DNA of 48,504 nt from an uncultured Bacilli bacterium (GTDB taxonomy: Bacteria; Bacillota_I; Bacilli_A; RF39; UBA660). Every line of letters begins with the position of its first letter. The stretch's first letter is position 1. Shown in pieces: positions 34,451-43,660 of this stretch. The stretch lies in assembly GCA_944350445.1 (NCBI GenBank), contig CALVOW010000009.1, forward strand, positions 1 through 48,504, read 5' to 3'. The notes below the pieces were generated by a model. That model searched no databases, was not told where the DNA came from, and saw nothing but the letters and a program-made list of their open reading frames with translations. Both the position numbers and the translations under genes were made by a program.

Positions 34451-35350
34451 CTATTTAAATAAAGAAATAATTGCTTCTTGATAGATTTTTTTAGAAATAG
34501 CATGGCCCCTTTCATGAATATGACGATAATTATCCATCATTACCCCACTATTAGCTTCTAAAACTAGTAATTCATGACCTACATCAATTATATCGATACT
34601 AGCAAACTGAATATTTAATTTTTTGATTATTTTCTTGGCAATACGTAAAAGTTTTTCTTCTAAAAATTTATCAGTAATATCAAAGATAGTTGAACCACCT
34701 GATAAATTAAATTTGAAACTAATTTCTAACTCTTCGCCTTTTTTTAAGACTTTATTTAGATCAAAATTTAATTTTTCTAAGTTACTTTCTTTGCTATAAT
34801 AATAACCATTAAATTTTTTTAATAAAGTTTTAATAGTACTAACACCATCACCTATAATAATAGGTCTTTTTTTACCATACATAACTTTAATTTGCCCATT
34901 TAAAACAATTAAACGATATTCATTTTTAATATCATAATAAGGACTTAGACAAACAGGAGCATTTTTATTTAATAAATAATCTAATTTTAAAAATAAATCA
35001 CGAGTTGAATTAATAACAAAGACATCATGTCCACAAGTACCATTATTAGGTTTTAAAATAACCCTTTGATGATGTTTTAAATAAGAAATTAAAGTATCTC
35101 GATCATAACCAGGAAAGATAGGTATTATTTCCACACTCTTAATATTTAAATCTTTTAAAACGGAATAAAAAGCATATTTATCATCCATTATTAAACCTAT
35201 TCCCTGATCATTTAAAGGAAATTTATAAGCATAGATATATTTTTGTTGCTTATTTTTTTCTAATTTTAAAATAAAGTCTTGTGATAAAGCTTGACAAGTA
35301 ATGTTTTGTTCTTGACAAATTTCTTTGATTAATTCTTGAAATTCTTTCAT
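34451..35350 (-). CDS. ATP-grasp domain protein (YheCD/cyanophycin-synthetase-like)
   Basis: The 299-aa protein has the ATP-grasp order: RVILKPNNGTCGHDVFVI (nucleotide-binding Lys and glycine loop, about residues 95-115), EYRLIVLNGQIKVMYGKK, and the C-terminal metal/ATP motif ELLVLEANSGVMMDNY. It likely ligates an amino acid or peptide, or acts like the spore-associated YheC/YheD proteins. GGAGGG precedes the ATG. It is downstream of a HAD gene across a terminator. Confidence 0.8.
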   Translation of the reverse strand: MKEFQELIKEICQEQNITCQALSQDFILKLEKNKQQKYIYAYKFPLNDQGIGLIMDDKYAFYSVLKDLNIKSVEIIPIFPGYDRDTLISYLKHHQRVILKPNNGTCGHDVFVINSTRDLFLKLDYLLNKNAPVCLSPYYDIKNEYRLIVLNGQIKVMYGKKRPIIIGDGVSTIKTLLKKFNGYYYSKESNLEKLNFDLNKVLKKGEELEISFKFNLSGGSTIFDITDKFLEEKLLRIAKKIIKKLNIQFASIDIIDVGHELLVLEANSGVMMDNYRHIHERGHAISKKIYQEAIISLFK

Positions 35351-35357
35351 AACCCTC

Positions 35358-35386
35358 CAAAAAAAGAAAGAATAATCTTTCTTTAT
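35358..35386 (-). terminator. Rho-independent terminator of the HAD gene
   Basis: AAAGAAAG and CTTTCTTT pair with a 6-base loop; a T-run follows on the minus strand. Confidence 0.8.
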
Positions 35387-35880
35387 AATTCAATTTCTAA
35401 TAAATTTGTTACTTCTTTAATATTTGTTTTTAGTATCTCGTCTTGATGTTTACCACGTTTTAAACGAATAATATCATAAGGATTTCTTTTTTTAATACTT
35501 TCTAATTCGAAAACATCATCATCAATAAAAATACTATTTTGATAATCAAGATCTAATTCACCTTTTAAATCAGTTTTGATAATTATAATTTCTTGAAAGT
35601 AATTACTAATTTTCGATTCTTCTATTTTAAATAATTGATAGGCATTGTGGTCATTACTTTTCGTAAGTAAAATTAAGGAATAATTATCTTTATATTTCTC
35701 GAAAAAAGGAATAGCATCAGGATATAAATATTTTTCTAAATTTATATTATTAGTTTTAATTATTTCTTTTAATTTCTTTAAATCTTTTTGTAAATCAAGA
35801 TTTTTATCTATTTCCTGAATTTCTACTTGGAATAAATCCGTATTAAAGATCGTATGATCAAAATCAATATATAACTTCAT
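35383..35880 (-). CDS. HAD superfamily hydrolase
   Basis: The 165-aa protein has the HAD signature motifs: DFDHT (Asp6, Asp8), LLTKS near residue 85, a Lys in KTDLKG, and FIDDD near 125. It would be a small phosphatase. AAAGGAAATTA precedes the ATG. It lies 11 bases after eno and is probably cotranscribed. Confidence 0.87.
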   Translation of the reverse strand: MKLYIDFDHTIFNTDLFQVEIQEIDKNLDLQKDLKKLKEIIKTNNINLEKYLYPDAIPFFEKYKDNYSLILLTKSNDHNAYQLFKIEESKISNYFQEIIIIKTDLKGELDLDYQNSIFIDDDVFELESIKKRNPYDIIRLKRGKHQDEILKTNIKEVTNLLEIEL

Positions 35881-35890
35881 TTAATTTCCT

Positions 35891-37135
<1,245 letters not shown>

Positions 37136-37147
37136 TTATTATAACAT

Positions 37148-37390
37148 TTATTTATTTTTACTTTCAATATTTTGGAGTTCAAATCGATACTTTTGATCTA
37201 TATTTGGATATTTATTAGTATCAACTACTGATAAAAACATCTCTTTTTCCCTCGCATATAATGTACCATCGCTATATAAAGCGCGATATAAAACTAACTC
37301 TTTTCCCGTTTCGGAGTCAATACAAGTATCAACAACTAAATAATAATTACCTTTAAAATGTTTATAAATTCTATTTTTTAATACTTCCAT
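37148..37390 (-). CDS. DUF1653 family protein
   Basis: The 80-aa protein matches DUF1653: [37 protein letters not shown] and QKYRFELQ. It is a small soluble domain of unknown function widespread in Bacilli and gut anaerobes. I chose ATG 37390, nine bases after GAGG; it begins inside the end of murD by 20 bases. The frame is also open to 37405. Confidence 0.82.
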   Translation of the reverse strand: MEVLKNRIYKHFKGNYYLVVDTCIDSETGKELVLYRALYSDGTLYAREKEMFLSVVDTNKYPNIDQKYRFELQNIESKNK

Positions 37391-38732
37391 CTTTAAGTTC
37401 CTCAACTAATTTTTTAAATTCATCGCCTCTATCTTCACATTCTTTATACTGATCCCAAGAAGCTGAAGCCGGACTTAACAAGATAATATCCTCTTTTAAA
37501 GATATTTCCCAAGCCTTTTTAAAACCATCTTTTATATGTTCATAAACATATGTGGGAATTTTTAAACTATCTCCAAATTCTTTAACTCGCAATCGACACT
37601 CACCAATCGCAATAATGGCTTTAACGTTTTGCATGAATGGCTTTAATTCATAAAAATCTTGACCCCTATCTAACCCTCCTAAAAATAAAATAATCGGATT
37701 AGAAAAAGATGATAAAGCAATCTGCGTACATTTAATATTAGTAGCTTCCGTATCATTATAAAATTTTCGCTTAGCAATATCTGCTACTAATTCAAGCCGA
37801 TGCCCAACTCCCGAAAATCTTCTTAAAACTTTTTGAATAATTTTTGTTTCAACATTTAACTCCTTAGCAATCAAAATAGCTCCTAGCGAATTAGCAACAT
37901 TATGATCACCTTTAATTAATAAATCCGATCTATCGATAATAAACTCATCACGATAATATAATTTATTATCATGATAAGTAGCATCAGCCTTTTCTTTTAA
38001 AGAAAAATAAACTGTTTTACTTTTGATATTTTTGGTATTTTCTAAACTATCTAAATTATCTTGATTTAAAATAGCCACATCACTACCATTTTGATTTTTA
38101 AATAATTTTACTTTAACTTTTTTATAAGTTTCATAATCACCAAAAAAATCAATATGAGCTTCACTTAAATTCGTTAAAAGAGCAATTTGAGGTTTAAATT
38201 CATGTAAATTAGCTAATTGTTGACAAGATACTTCCATTACCAAAATATCGCCTTCTTTTAAAGTTGGTAGAATACTACATAAAGGATAACCAATATTTCC
38301 AGCCAAGTGAACTTTGTCTTGATAGGCTTCTTTTAATATTTCATAAGTTAAGGTTGTAGTCGTTGTTTTGCCATTAGTACCAGTTATAGCAATTAAATCA
38401 ATATTTTGGGGTAGCAAATGATAGCCTACTTCGACTTCATTAATAACGGGAATTCCTAACTTGGAAGCTAATTTTACATATTTATGATCATTTCTAATCC
38501 CGGGATTTTTTACAAGAAAATCAAAACTATCATCTAATAAATCATCAGGATGCGATCCAAAACAACAGGTAACATTAAGTTTTTTTAATTCTTCAATATC
38601 TTCTTTTTTAATATCCTTTTCATCTTTTATATCATTTAAAACAATTTTATTATTTAAATTGGCTAAAACCTTACAACAAGCAATTCCACTTCTAGCTGCA
38701 CCTAAGATAAGTATTTTTTTATTTTGAAACAT
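37371..38732 (-). CDS. murD: UDP-N-acetylmuramoylalanine--D-glutamate ligase
   Basis: MurD adds D-glutamate to UDP-MurNAc-L-alanine in peptidoglycan synthesis. The 453-aa protein has an N-terminal Rossmann-like domain ([13 protein letters not shown]), the ATP motif [14 protein letters not shown] near 115, and C-terminal [12 protein letters not shown] and [17 protein letters not shown] precedes the ATG. It is followed by the DUF1653 gene. A promoter with a 17-bp spacer lies upstream, divergent from rdgB. Confidence 0.96.
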   Translation of the reverse strand: MFQNKKILILGAARSGIACCKVLANLNNKIVLNDIKDEKDIKKEDIEELKKLNVTCCFGSHPDDLLDDSFDFLVKNPGIRNDHKYVKLASKLGIPVINEVEVGYHLLPQNIDLIAITGTNGKTTTTTLTYEILKEAYQDKVHLAGNIGYPLCSILPTLKEGDILVMEVSCQQLANLHEFKPQIALLTNLSEAHIDFFGDYETYKKVKVKLFKNQNGSDVAILNQDNLDSLENTKNIKSKTVYFSLKEKADATYHDNKLYYRDEFIIDRSDLLIKGDHNVANSLGAILIAKELNVETKIIQKVLRRFSGVGHRLELVADIAKRKFYNDTEATNIKCTQIALSSFSNPIILFLGGLDRGQDFYELKPFMQNVKAIIAIGECRLRVKEFGDSLKIPTYVYEHIKDGFKKAWEISLKEDIILLSPASASWDQYKECEDRGDEFKKLVEELKDGSIKK

Positions 38733-38747
38733 AAAATCACCAAAGAT

Positions 38748-38776
38748 ATTATATTATTTCTCATTTTAAAAGTAAA
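38748..38776 (-). promoter_or_regulatory. murD promoter
   Basis: TTTACT (38776-38771), 17 bp, TATAAT (38753-38748) on the minus strand. Confidence 0.75.
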
Positions 38777-38781
38777 CTAAT

Positions 38782-38810
38782 TTGACGAATTTTAAAACTT
38801 CTCATATAAT
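38782..38810 (+). promoter_or_regulatory. rdgB promoter
   Basis: TTGACG, 17 bp, TATAAT on the plus strand, divergent from the murD promoter. Confidence 0.82.
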
Positions 38811-38825
38811 TTAGGTGGTGAGAAA

Positions 38826-39386
38826 ATGATTTTTGCAAGTAATAACTTAGATAAAGTAAAAGAAATTGAAAATATTTTAGGAGAAAAAGTTTTATCTTTA
38901 AAAGATATTAAGGAAAAAATAGAAATAGATGAAAATAAAGATACTTTTTTAGAAAATGCTATTTTAAAAGCCAAAGAAGTTTATAAAAAAACTGGCATTA
39001 AAACAATAGCTGAAGATAGTGGTTTAGAAATTCCGGCTTTAAATGGTTTTCCTGGAGTTTTAACAAAACGTTTTTTGGGTCCTAATAAAACTGATAGTGA
39101 TAGAAATCAAGAAATTTTATTATTAATGCAAGATAAAAAAACAAGAACTTGTTATTTTACATCCTGTTTTGCTTTTTATGATGGTATAAATATTTTAACA
39201 AGTACATATAAATTAAAAGGTGAAATTGCAAGTTTTGAAAATATTGAAAAAGGATTTGGCTTTGATAGTATTTTCTTGTATAAAAAGAAATTTTTATCGA
39301 GTATGAGTTTAGAAGAAAAAAATAAAATTAGTCCTCGAAAGTTTGCTTTACTTGACTTGCAAAAGAAAATTGCAAAAAATTGTTGA
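38826..39386 (+). CDS. rdgB: XTP/dITP diphosphatase (RdgB/HAM1 family)
   Basis: The 186-aa protein removes non-canonical purine nucleoside triphosphates. It has the N-terminal SNNLDKVKEIE, TIAEDSGLEIPALNGFPGV, KGFGFDSIF, and a C-terminal SPRKFAL where most relatives have SHR. GGTGAG precedes the ATG. It is transcribed toward the two tRNA genes and ends 43 bases before them. Confidence 0.93.
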   Translation: MIFASNNLDKVKEIENILGEKVLSLKDIKEKIEIDENKDTFLENAILKAKEVYKKTGIKTIAEDSGLEIPALNGFPGVLTKRFLGPNKTDSDRNQEILLLMQDKKTRTCYFTSCFAFYDGINILTSTYKLKGEIASFENIEKGFGFDSIFLYKKKFLSSMSLEEKNKISPRKFALLDLQKKIAKNC

Positions 39387-39429
39387 TTTAATAATTTAAT
39401 TATGTTATTATAAATCAGTAAATGTTAAT

Positions 39430-39506
39430 GGACCTTTAGCTCAGTTGGTTAGAGCAATCGGCTCATAACCGATCGGTCATAGGTTCGAGTCCTATAAGGT
39501 CCACCA
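39430..39506 (+). tRNA. tRNA with CAU anticodon (Met or lysidine-type Ile2)
   Basis: A complete cloverleaf of 77 nt with encoded CCA. The acceptor stem GGACCTT pairs with AAGGTCC, and the anticodon loop CTCATAA gives CAU. The D-arm (GCTCAGTTGGTTAGAGC) and T-arm (TAGGTTCGAGTCCTA) are canonical. CAU could be elongator Met or tRNA-Ile2, in which C34 becomes lysidine; the acceptor stem resembles Ile2 in Bacilli. Confidence 0.93.
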
Positions 39507-39512
39507 ACATAG

Positions 39513-39595
39513 GCGGGTATGGCGGAACTGGCAGACGCGCTAGTCTTAGGAACTAGTTCTTCGGAGTGCAGGTTCGATTCCTGTTACCCGCACCA
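39513..39595 (+). tRNA. tRNA-Leu(UAG)
   Basis: A complete 83-nt class II tRNA with long variable arm and encoded CCA. The acceptor stem GCGGGTA pairs with TACCCGC, and the anticodon loop CTTAGGA gives UAG. Its CCA end is the left edge of a 25-bp direct repeat, suggesting an integration site. Confidence 0.96.
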
Positions 39596-39615
39596 TTAGA
39601 AAATCTGTTCGAACT
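39591..39615 (+). repeat. left direct repeat at the tRNA-Leu 3' end (candidate attL)
   Basis: 25 bases beginning with the CACCA end of tRNA-Leu recur exactly at 42485-42509. A further near-match (ATTCGA then A/G CTT) extends each copy to about 36 bases. The repeat contains the palindrome GTTCGAAC. Confidence 0.8.
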
Positions 39616-39643
39616 ATTCGAACTTTGATATATAGAATCAATC

Positions 39644-39672
39644 ATTTCTGATTGATTTTTTCATTTTATAAG
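39644..39672 (+). terminator. Rho-independent terminator after the tRNA genes
   Basis: AATCAATCA and TGATTGATT pair around TTTC and are followed by TTTTT. Confidence 0.75.
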
Positions 39673-39676
39673 AAAA

Positions 39677-39931
39677 ATGATTAAGTTTATTAAAAAAGAA
39701 ATAGAGATTGAAGAATCTTTAAAACAACGAATAATAATTATATGTGATTTTTGTAATACTATATCAACTATTATAAACGGAAGTATTAGAAAGATAGGCA
39801 AAACTAATCTTACTTATATTGAACCACATAGAATTATTATTAAAGATACTTTATATCTTGCTTTTAATTACTCTAATGAAATCTATTGGATCGGCTATAA
39901 TAAATTAGACAGAAAAATAAGGAAATACTAA
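39677..39931 (+). CDS. short hypothetical protein in the island
   Basis: This 84-aa frame starts at ATG 39677 with no good ribosome binding site. It is Ile/Lys-rich with a CDFC pair and I do not recognise it. The lack of a start signal, and the remnant directly after it in another frame, suggest it is part of degraded mobile DNA. Confidence 0.35.
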   Translation: MIKFIKKEIEIEESLKQRIIIICDFCNTISTIINGSIRKIGKTNLTYIEPHRIIIKDTLYLAFNYSNEIYWIGYNKLDRKIRKY

Positions 39932-40242
39932 CTGAAAATAATAATAGTTTAGAATTAAGAGTAAAAACTCTTGATAATAAAGTAAAGAAAAAAGATGATG
40001 AAATAAATGAATTAAAAAAAGAAAATAATGTATTAAAAATTTCGCTAAAAAATTTACAAAGACTATTTGATAAACTTCTTAAATTCTTAAAGGATAGAAT
40101 GTTTAATAAAAAAGAAAAAAATAAATATTATGATTTTTCAGTTGATTTATATACTCATGGTAATATAAATGATAAGGAAATTCAAGATATAAAAAATAAA
40201 TTTGATAAGCAAGATAAAAATAAAGATGATTTTGAATTGTAG
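39931..40242 (+). pseudogene. remnant resembling a mobilisation-protein C-terminus
   Basis: An open frame without a plausible start encodes a coiled coil (KKDDEINELKKENNVLK, then LQRLFDKLLKFLKDRMF) and a tail with YYDFSVDLYTHGNINDKEI and a final DDFEL. To me this resembles the C-terminal end of plasmid/transposon mobilisation relaxases from Firmicutes. The relaxase domain that should precede it is missing; a stop in this frame lies at 39901-39903. Recognition is from memory, so a profile search should confirm. Confidence 0.5.
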
Positions 40243-40285
40243 TGTAAAGCTTTTAGAAAAGGTAAAATAATTATGCAAAATGTGT

Positions 40286-40291
40286 TATAAT
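40286..40291 (+). promoter_or_regulatory. extended -10 promoter of the ADP-ribosylglycohydrolase gene
   Basis: The sequence reads TGTTATAAT about 25 bases before the ATG, an extended -10 with a weak -35. Confidence 0.55.
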
Positions 40292-40315
40292 GTTAAAGAA
40301 AGGTAGGTATCAAAT

Positions 40316-41401
40316 ATGAATGATGTTAAAAATAAAATAGTTGGCTCCTTATTAGGTGGAGCAGTTGGAGACGCTCTTGGCTATCAAATAGAGTTTAAAA
40401 GAAATATCAAAGAAAAAGAATTTACAAAATATGAAAATGATAAAGGTATTATTTCTGATGATACTCAAATGACTTTATTTACTGCAAATGCTTTAATTTG
40501 GCGTGAAACTAGAGGAAGTATGCGAGGAATAGCAATGATGCCAGTAGATGCTATATATGAAGGTTATTTAGATTGGCTTGATACTCAAAATAATACAAAT
40601 TTACATGATCATAAAATATCATGGATAAAAAATATAGATGAATTAAATGTATCTAGGGCACCAGGTAATACATGTTTAAGTGCATTATCATCTGGAAAAA
40701 AAGGAACAATAGAACAACCTATAAACGATAGTAAAGGTTGCGGTGGAATTATGAGAGTTGCACCAATTGGTTTATATATGAAAAATCCTGAATATGCTGG
40801 TAAATTGGCTGCAGAAGCAAGTGCAATAACTCATGGACATCCATTAGGAATAATACCTTCATATGTTTTTTCAACAATGTTATATTTTATAGTTAATGAA
40901 AATTTAAATATTGAAGAAGCATTAAATAAAGCAATGAATCAATATAAAGAAAAATTTAACATATATGATAATGAAGTAAATGAATATTTTATAAATATAG
41001 TTGATAAGGCTATTAAATTAAGTAAAGCAAATATTTCTGATATAGATGCTATTTCCAAACTTGGTGAAGGTTGGGTTGCTGAAGAAGCATTTGCAATAGC
41101 AATATATTCGTGTTCAAAATATGAATCAAGTTTTGAAGATGCAATAATTTGTGCCATTAATCATGATGGTGATAGTGATTCGACAGGTTCAATTGCTGGT
41201 AATATTATGGGAGCATTATTAGGTTATGATGCTATACCAAAATATTATATAAATAATCTTGAATTAAAAGATGTAATTATAGAAATTGCAGAAGATTTAT
41301 CAACACCTATTCCAGTTAGCGAATATAATGCCAATAATGATGAGTATTGGTTAAGTAAATATTTAAAATGTGAAAGGGATTCTAGTATTAAAAAAAAATA
41401 A
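40316..41401 (+). CDS. ADP-ribosylglycohydrolase (DraG family)
   Basis: The 361-aa protein belongs to the DraG/ARH family, removing ADP-ribose from protein or nucleic acid targets. The N-terminal motif GGAVGDALGYQIEF, the DDTQM metal motif (about 48-52), GCGGIMRVAPIGL, THGHPLG and the C-terminal NHDGDSDSTGSIAGNIMG (about 282-299) are all intact, so it should be active with two Mg2+. GGTAGGT precedes the ATG. It is the main gene of the tRNA-Leu island and runs into the next two genes. Confidence 0.94.
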   Translation: MNDVKNKIVGSLLGGAVGDALGYQIEFKRNIKEKEFTKYENDKGIISDDTQMTLFTANALIWRETRGSMRGIAMMPVDAIYEGYLDWLDTQNNTNLHDHKISWIKNIDELNVSRAPGNTCLSALSSGKKGTIEQPINDSKGCGGIMRVAPIGLYMKNPEYAGKLAAEASAITHGHPLGIIPSYVFSTMLYFIVNENLNIEEALNKAMNQYKEKFNIYDNEVNEYFINIVDKAIKLSKANISDIDAISKLGEGWVAEEAFAIAIYSCSKYESSFEDAIICAINHDGDSDSTGSIAGNIMGALLGYDAIPKYYINNLELKDVIIEIAEDLSTPIPVSEYNANNDEYWLSKYLKCERDSSIKKK

Positions 41402-41408
41402 TGATTAT

Positions 41409-41648
41409 ATGGAAAAGTTTATAGATGGCTCAGAACCAATATTGATAGAATTAGATAAAGAATTTAATAAATATTGCGAATTATATAAAGAAAAATTCAA
41501 TAAAAATGCATATGTTGCTGAACCTAATGGAATGAAAGAACAAACAATAAATGCTATTAAAATATGTTTGAAAAAAAATGAAGATTTATTAGACAAATTA
41601 TTATATCCAAACAGTGATGATGATATTAATAATGGAGTATTATATTAA
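41409..41648 (+). CDS. short hypothetical protein between DraG and JAMM genes
   Basis: The 79-aa protein is acidic and helical, with KEQTINAIKICLKKNEDLL; I do not recognise it. I chose ATG 41409, seven bases after the DraG stop; the frame also allows GTG at 41370, inside DraG. No strong ribosome binding site is present, so coupling is likely. It stops 12 bases before the JAMM gene. Position suggests it works with one of the neighbours. Confidence 0.55.
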   Translation: MEKFIDGSEPILIELDKEFNKYCELYKEKFNKNAYVAEPNGMKEQTINAIKICLKKNEDLLDKLLYPNSDDDINNGVLY

Positions 41649-41660
41649 TAGGTGGAAATA

Positions 41661-42356
41661 ATGACTAGAGAGCAATATATTCAAAGGGTAAAAGATATAA
41701 TGATAAATAAAAATCCATATGGAATGTACCATAAGCAAAATTTTGATACTTATAGTTCATATGGAGAAATGACACCAATTAATTCAAATATTATAAATAA
41801 TATGCCTGCATCTCAAATAATATTAAGTGAAGAAGTATATGAAATGTTATTAGCAGTACAAGATGTTACTAATTCAACAAACCATGAATTTCCTTTTTTC
41901 TTATACGGAAAAGAAGTTGCTGATAATATAATTGAATTTAACGAATTTATATCATCAAGTAATAATAGACAAAGTGTAGAAGCTAATTTTAATGCAAATA
42001 TGATTGAAAATTTACAAAAAAAGGTAAATAGTAATTTAAATAATGGGTTTGTTGTGTGTCACGGACATTCTCATCCGCCAATAGGAAGTTTTCATCAAAA
42101 TTTTTCATTAGGAGATTTTACTTCATATATGCAAATGAATCAAGATAATCCTGTATTTAAAAATAAACAAGTTGAATTAACAAGTTGTTTAATTACTAGC
42201 ACTGGTGATATTAATTTTGTATTTTATGATAATCAAAGTAATAATTTTTATAGATTTATTAATGTATTTGTAAAAGATAAAGATAATAATTTAAAACCAG
42301 TAAATTGTTATGGTTTAAATCAAGAACAACAATATTATAATAGACAAATGAGATAA
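41661..42356 (+). CDS. JAMM/MPN (JAB) domain metalloprotease-like protein
   Basis: The 231-aa protein has a JAMM-type zinc motif: VVCHGHSHPPIGSF (His134-Gly-His-Ser-His) followed by SLGDF, with a Glu upstream in HEFPFFLYG. The spacing from the second zinc His to the Ser is a little longer than in classic JAMM (HxHx7Sx2D). JAMM enzymes remove ubiquitin-like or peptide tags, and bacterial ones occur in mobile and defence loci. GGTGGAAATA precedes the ATG at 41661. It is the last island gene and a terminator follows. Confidence 0.75.
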   Translation: MTREQYIQRVKDIMINKNPYGMYHKQNFDTYSSYGEMTPINSNIINNMPASQIILSEEVYEMLLAVQDVTNSTNHEFPFFLYGKEVADNIIEFNEFISSSNNRQSVEANFNANMIENLQKKVNSNLNNGFVVCHGHSHPPIGSFHQNFSLGDFTSYMQMNQDNPVFKNKQVELTSCLITSTGDINFVFYDNQSNNFYRFINVFVKDKDNNLKPVNCYGLNQEQQYYNRQMR

Positions 42357-42375
42357 TATAAAGTTATTAAAATTT

Positions 42376-42407
42376 AAGAAATGGTATTCCCATTTCCTTT
42401 TATTTTT
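42376..42407 (+). terminator. Rho-independent terminator of the island genes
   Basis: GAAATGG (42378-42384) and CCATTTC (42390-42396) pair with loop TATTC, followed by CTTTTATTTTTG. Confidence 0.82.
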
Positions 42408-42454
42408 GTTAAACTATATATAGTGATTGATTTAAATATCAATCAATCGTCTTT

Positions 42455-42489
42455 GTGAAGAGTTGTAGTTATCTACGGCATTCACACCA
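42455..42489 (+). other. small tRNA-like acceptor/T-arm structure ending in CCA
   Basis: GTGAA (42455-42459) pairs with TTCAC (42481-42485), enclosing a smaller stem GTAG-TTAT-CTAC, and the structure ends ACCA. This lies exactly at the start of the right repeat. It is not a full tRNA. It may be the remains of one, or a structure mimicking the end of tRNA at an integration site. Confidence 0.4.
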
Positions 42490-42509
42490 TTAGAAAATCT
42501 GTTCGAACT
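42485..42509 (+). repeat. right direct repeat (candidate attR)
   Basis: Exact 25-base copy of 39591-39615. Confidence 0.8.
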
Positions 42510-42556
42510 TATTCGAGCTTAATATAAATTCAAAAACTTGCAAAAAATAAAAAATG

Positions 42557-42638
42557 GAATACTTAACACTTCAATGTTAGGTATTCATTACCATTTGGAT
42601 AAGCATTTAATTTACTTTCAGTAGATTAAATGCTTATC
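42557..42638. other. two tandem strong hairpins
   Basis: Hairpin one pairs 42557-42568 with 42575-42586, 12 bp with one G-U and a 6-base loop, flanked by an extra AATGG/CCATT pair. Hairpin two pairs 42598-42611 with 42625-42638, 14 perfect pairs. No gene lies between 42357 and 42657, so these may form a structured RNA or a small repeat element. Confidence 0.55.
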
Positions 42639-42657
42639 TCTTATTATAGATTGCTAA

Positions 42658-42956
42658 TTATTTACTACAAGTTCCATTTATATTATTACTAAACCAATCA
42701 GAAAATTCTTCTATATAGCATCAATTCCAATTTGTTCAGCATATTCTCTTTGCCTATCTAAATCATAAGAATAGCTACTAGCCGTATAGCCTTTAATAGT
42801 TTTATCATTACACATAATAGTAATTTTCCCATGATCAGATTCACAAACTAATTTTTCAAAAGTTAATGATACATATAAAAATGCCGCACCAATTAAAACA
42901 ACTAAAGCAACTACTATTCCCCCAATTATCGTCAATACTTTTTCATTTCTCCTCAT
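42658..42956 (-). pseudogene. single-helix membrane protein gene broken by a frameshift
   Basis: The first frame (start at ATG 42956, or 42980) encodes a basic start, one membrane helix (about residues 8-30), and a domain ending SYDLDRQREYAEQIGIDAI before a stop at 42711-42713. Shifting one base, the next frame continues IEEFSDWFSNNINGTCSK and then a natural stop at 42658. The two pieces read as one protein, so a one-base indel has broken the gene, or the sequence has an error there. I do not recognise the function. Confidence 0.6.
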
Positions 42957-43106
42957 TAAATACTTATATAAAAACAGCATATGGTACTAACTATTTTCAT
43001 AATTTTATTTTAACATATTTTTTCCTTTTGATTTAAAATTTATAATATATTAATTTTTTTGTTTAAATATCAGATTATTTATCATAATAAAAGTGAAAGG
43101 AGAAAT

Positions 43107-43337
43107 ATGGAAAATTATCAAAAAGTACCATGTATTATAACTGGTAAAGATTTAGATTATTTATCAGATATGTTTGAATGGAATATGGAGGCTTTAAAAA
43201 AGACTAATGATAGTATTTTAAAGATCCAAGACGAAAAAATAAAAGATATACTAAAAAAAGCTTGCCAAATGTTTGATAATAATTTAAAAACAATACTTAA
43301 GATTTTAGAAGGAGGAGAAAATGGCAGATCAAATTAA
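43107..43337 (+). CDS. small spore-coat-associated helical protein
   Basis: The 76-aa protein is fully helical with ITGKDLDYLSDMFEWNMEAL; this KDL-YL-DM-WN pattern is seen in small proteins paired with CotF-type coat proteins in spore formers. I chose ATG 43107 after GGAG; the frame's earlier start at 43059 lies upstream of the ribosome binding site. It overlaps the CotF-like gene by 17 bases, so they are translated together. Confidence 0.68.
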   Translation: MENYQKVPCIITGKDLDYLSDMFEWNMEALKKTNDSILKIQDEKIKDILKKACQMFDNNLKTILKILEGGENGRSN

Positions 43338-43635
43338 AAATCCCAAAACGGAAGTTAGCAAAGGAATGAGTCTAAATGAAAAAGATTATTTAACTTCTCT
43401 TTTAACTTCTTTAAAAAATATGGAAAAAAATTACTGTATTGCCATGACAGAAGCCAGCTGTGAAGAATTATATCAAAAGCATTTAGAAACATTTTTAAAT
43501 ATTAGTGCTATGCAAAGAGAAGTCTATGAATTAATGTTTTTAAATGGTTGGTATGTTTTAGAAAAAGCTGAAAGTAACAAAATTCAGGATAAATACCAAA
43601 CACTAAATCAAGATTTAAATGATTTAAAGTCTTAA
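43321..43635 (+). CDS. CotF-like spore coat protein
   Basis: The 104-aa protein has the CotF helical pattern LNEKDYLTSLLTSLKNMEKN, then AMTEASCEELYQKHLETFL and EVYELMFLNGWYVLEKAE, where Bacillus CotF family proteins show the same four-helix arrangement. GGAGGAG is placed before the ATG. It is the second gene of a pair with a small helical partner and is followed by a terminator shared with rsmI. Confidence 0.8.
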   Translation: MADQIKNPKTEVSKGMSLNEKDYLTSLLTSLKNMEKNYCIAMTEASCEELYQKHLETFLNISAMQREVYELMFLNGWYVLEKAESNKIQDKYQTLNQDLNDLKS

Positions 43636-43660
43636 ACTTCAAAAGAAGTTTTTTTTATTT
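43634..43660. terminator. shared terminator of the CotF-like and rsmI genes
   Basis: AAACTTC (43634-43640) and GAAGTTT (43645-43651) pair with loop AAAA, then a T-run on the plus strand. Confidence 0.85.

Larger units (their letters stand above)
39591..42509. mobile_element. tRNA-Leu-linked genomic island of about 2.9 kb
   Basis: Two 25-bp exact direct repeats bracket this stretch, the left one starting at the tRNA-Leu CCA end. Inside are a possible mobilisation-protein tail, an ADP-ribosylglycohydrolase, a short unknown protein and a JAMM metalloprotease; no housekeeping gene is present. No integrase lies inside, so the island would be a passive or decayed element. Left and right limits are taken as the repeats. 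Confidence 0.68.

Noticed and set aside
38792..38974. Minus-strand 60-codon frame at the rdgB start
   Set aside because: It overlaps rdgB and its promoter on the opposite strand and has no ribosome binding site.
40939..41157. Minus-strand frame within the DraG gene
   Set aside because: It is antisense to a complete, motif-rich DraG protein and has no translation signals.
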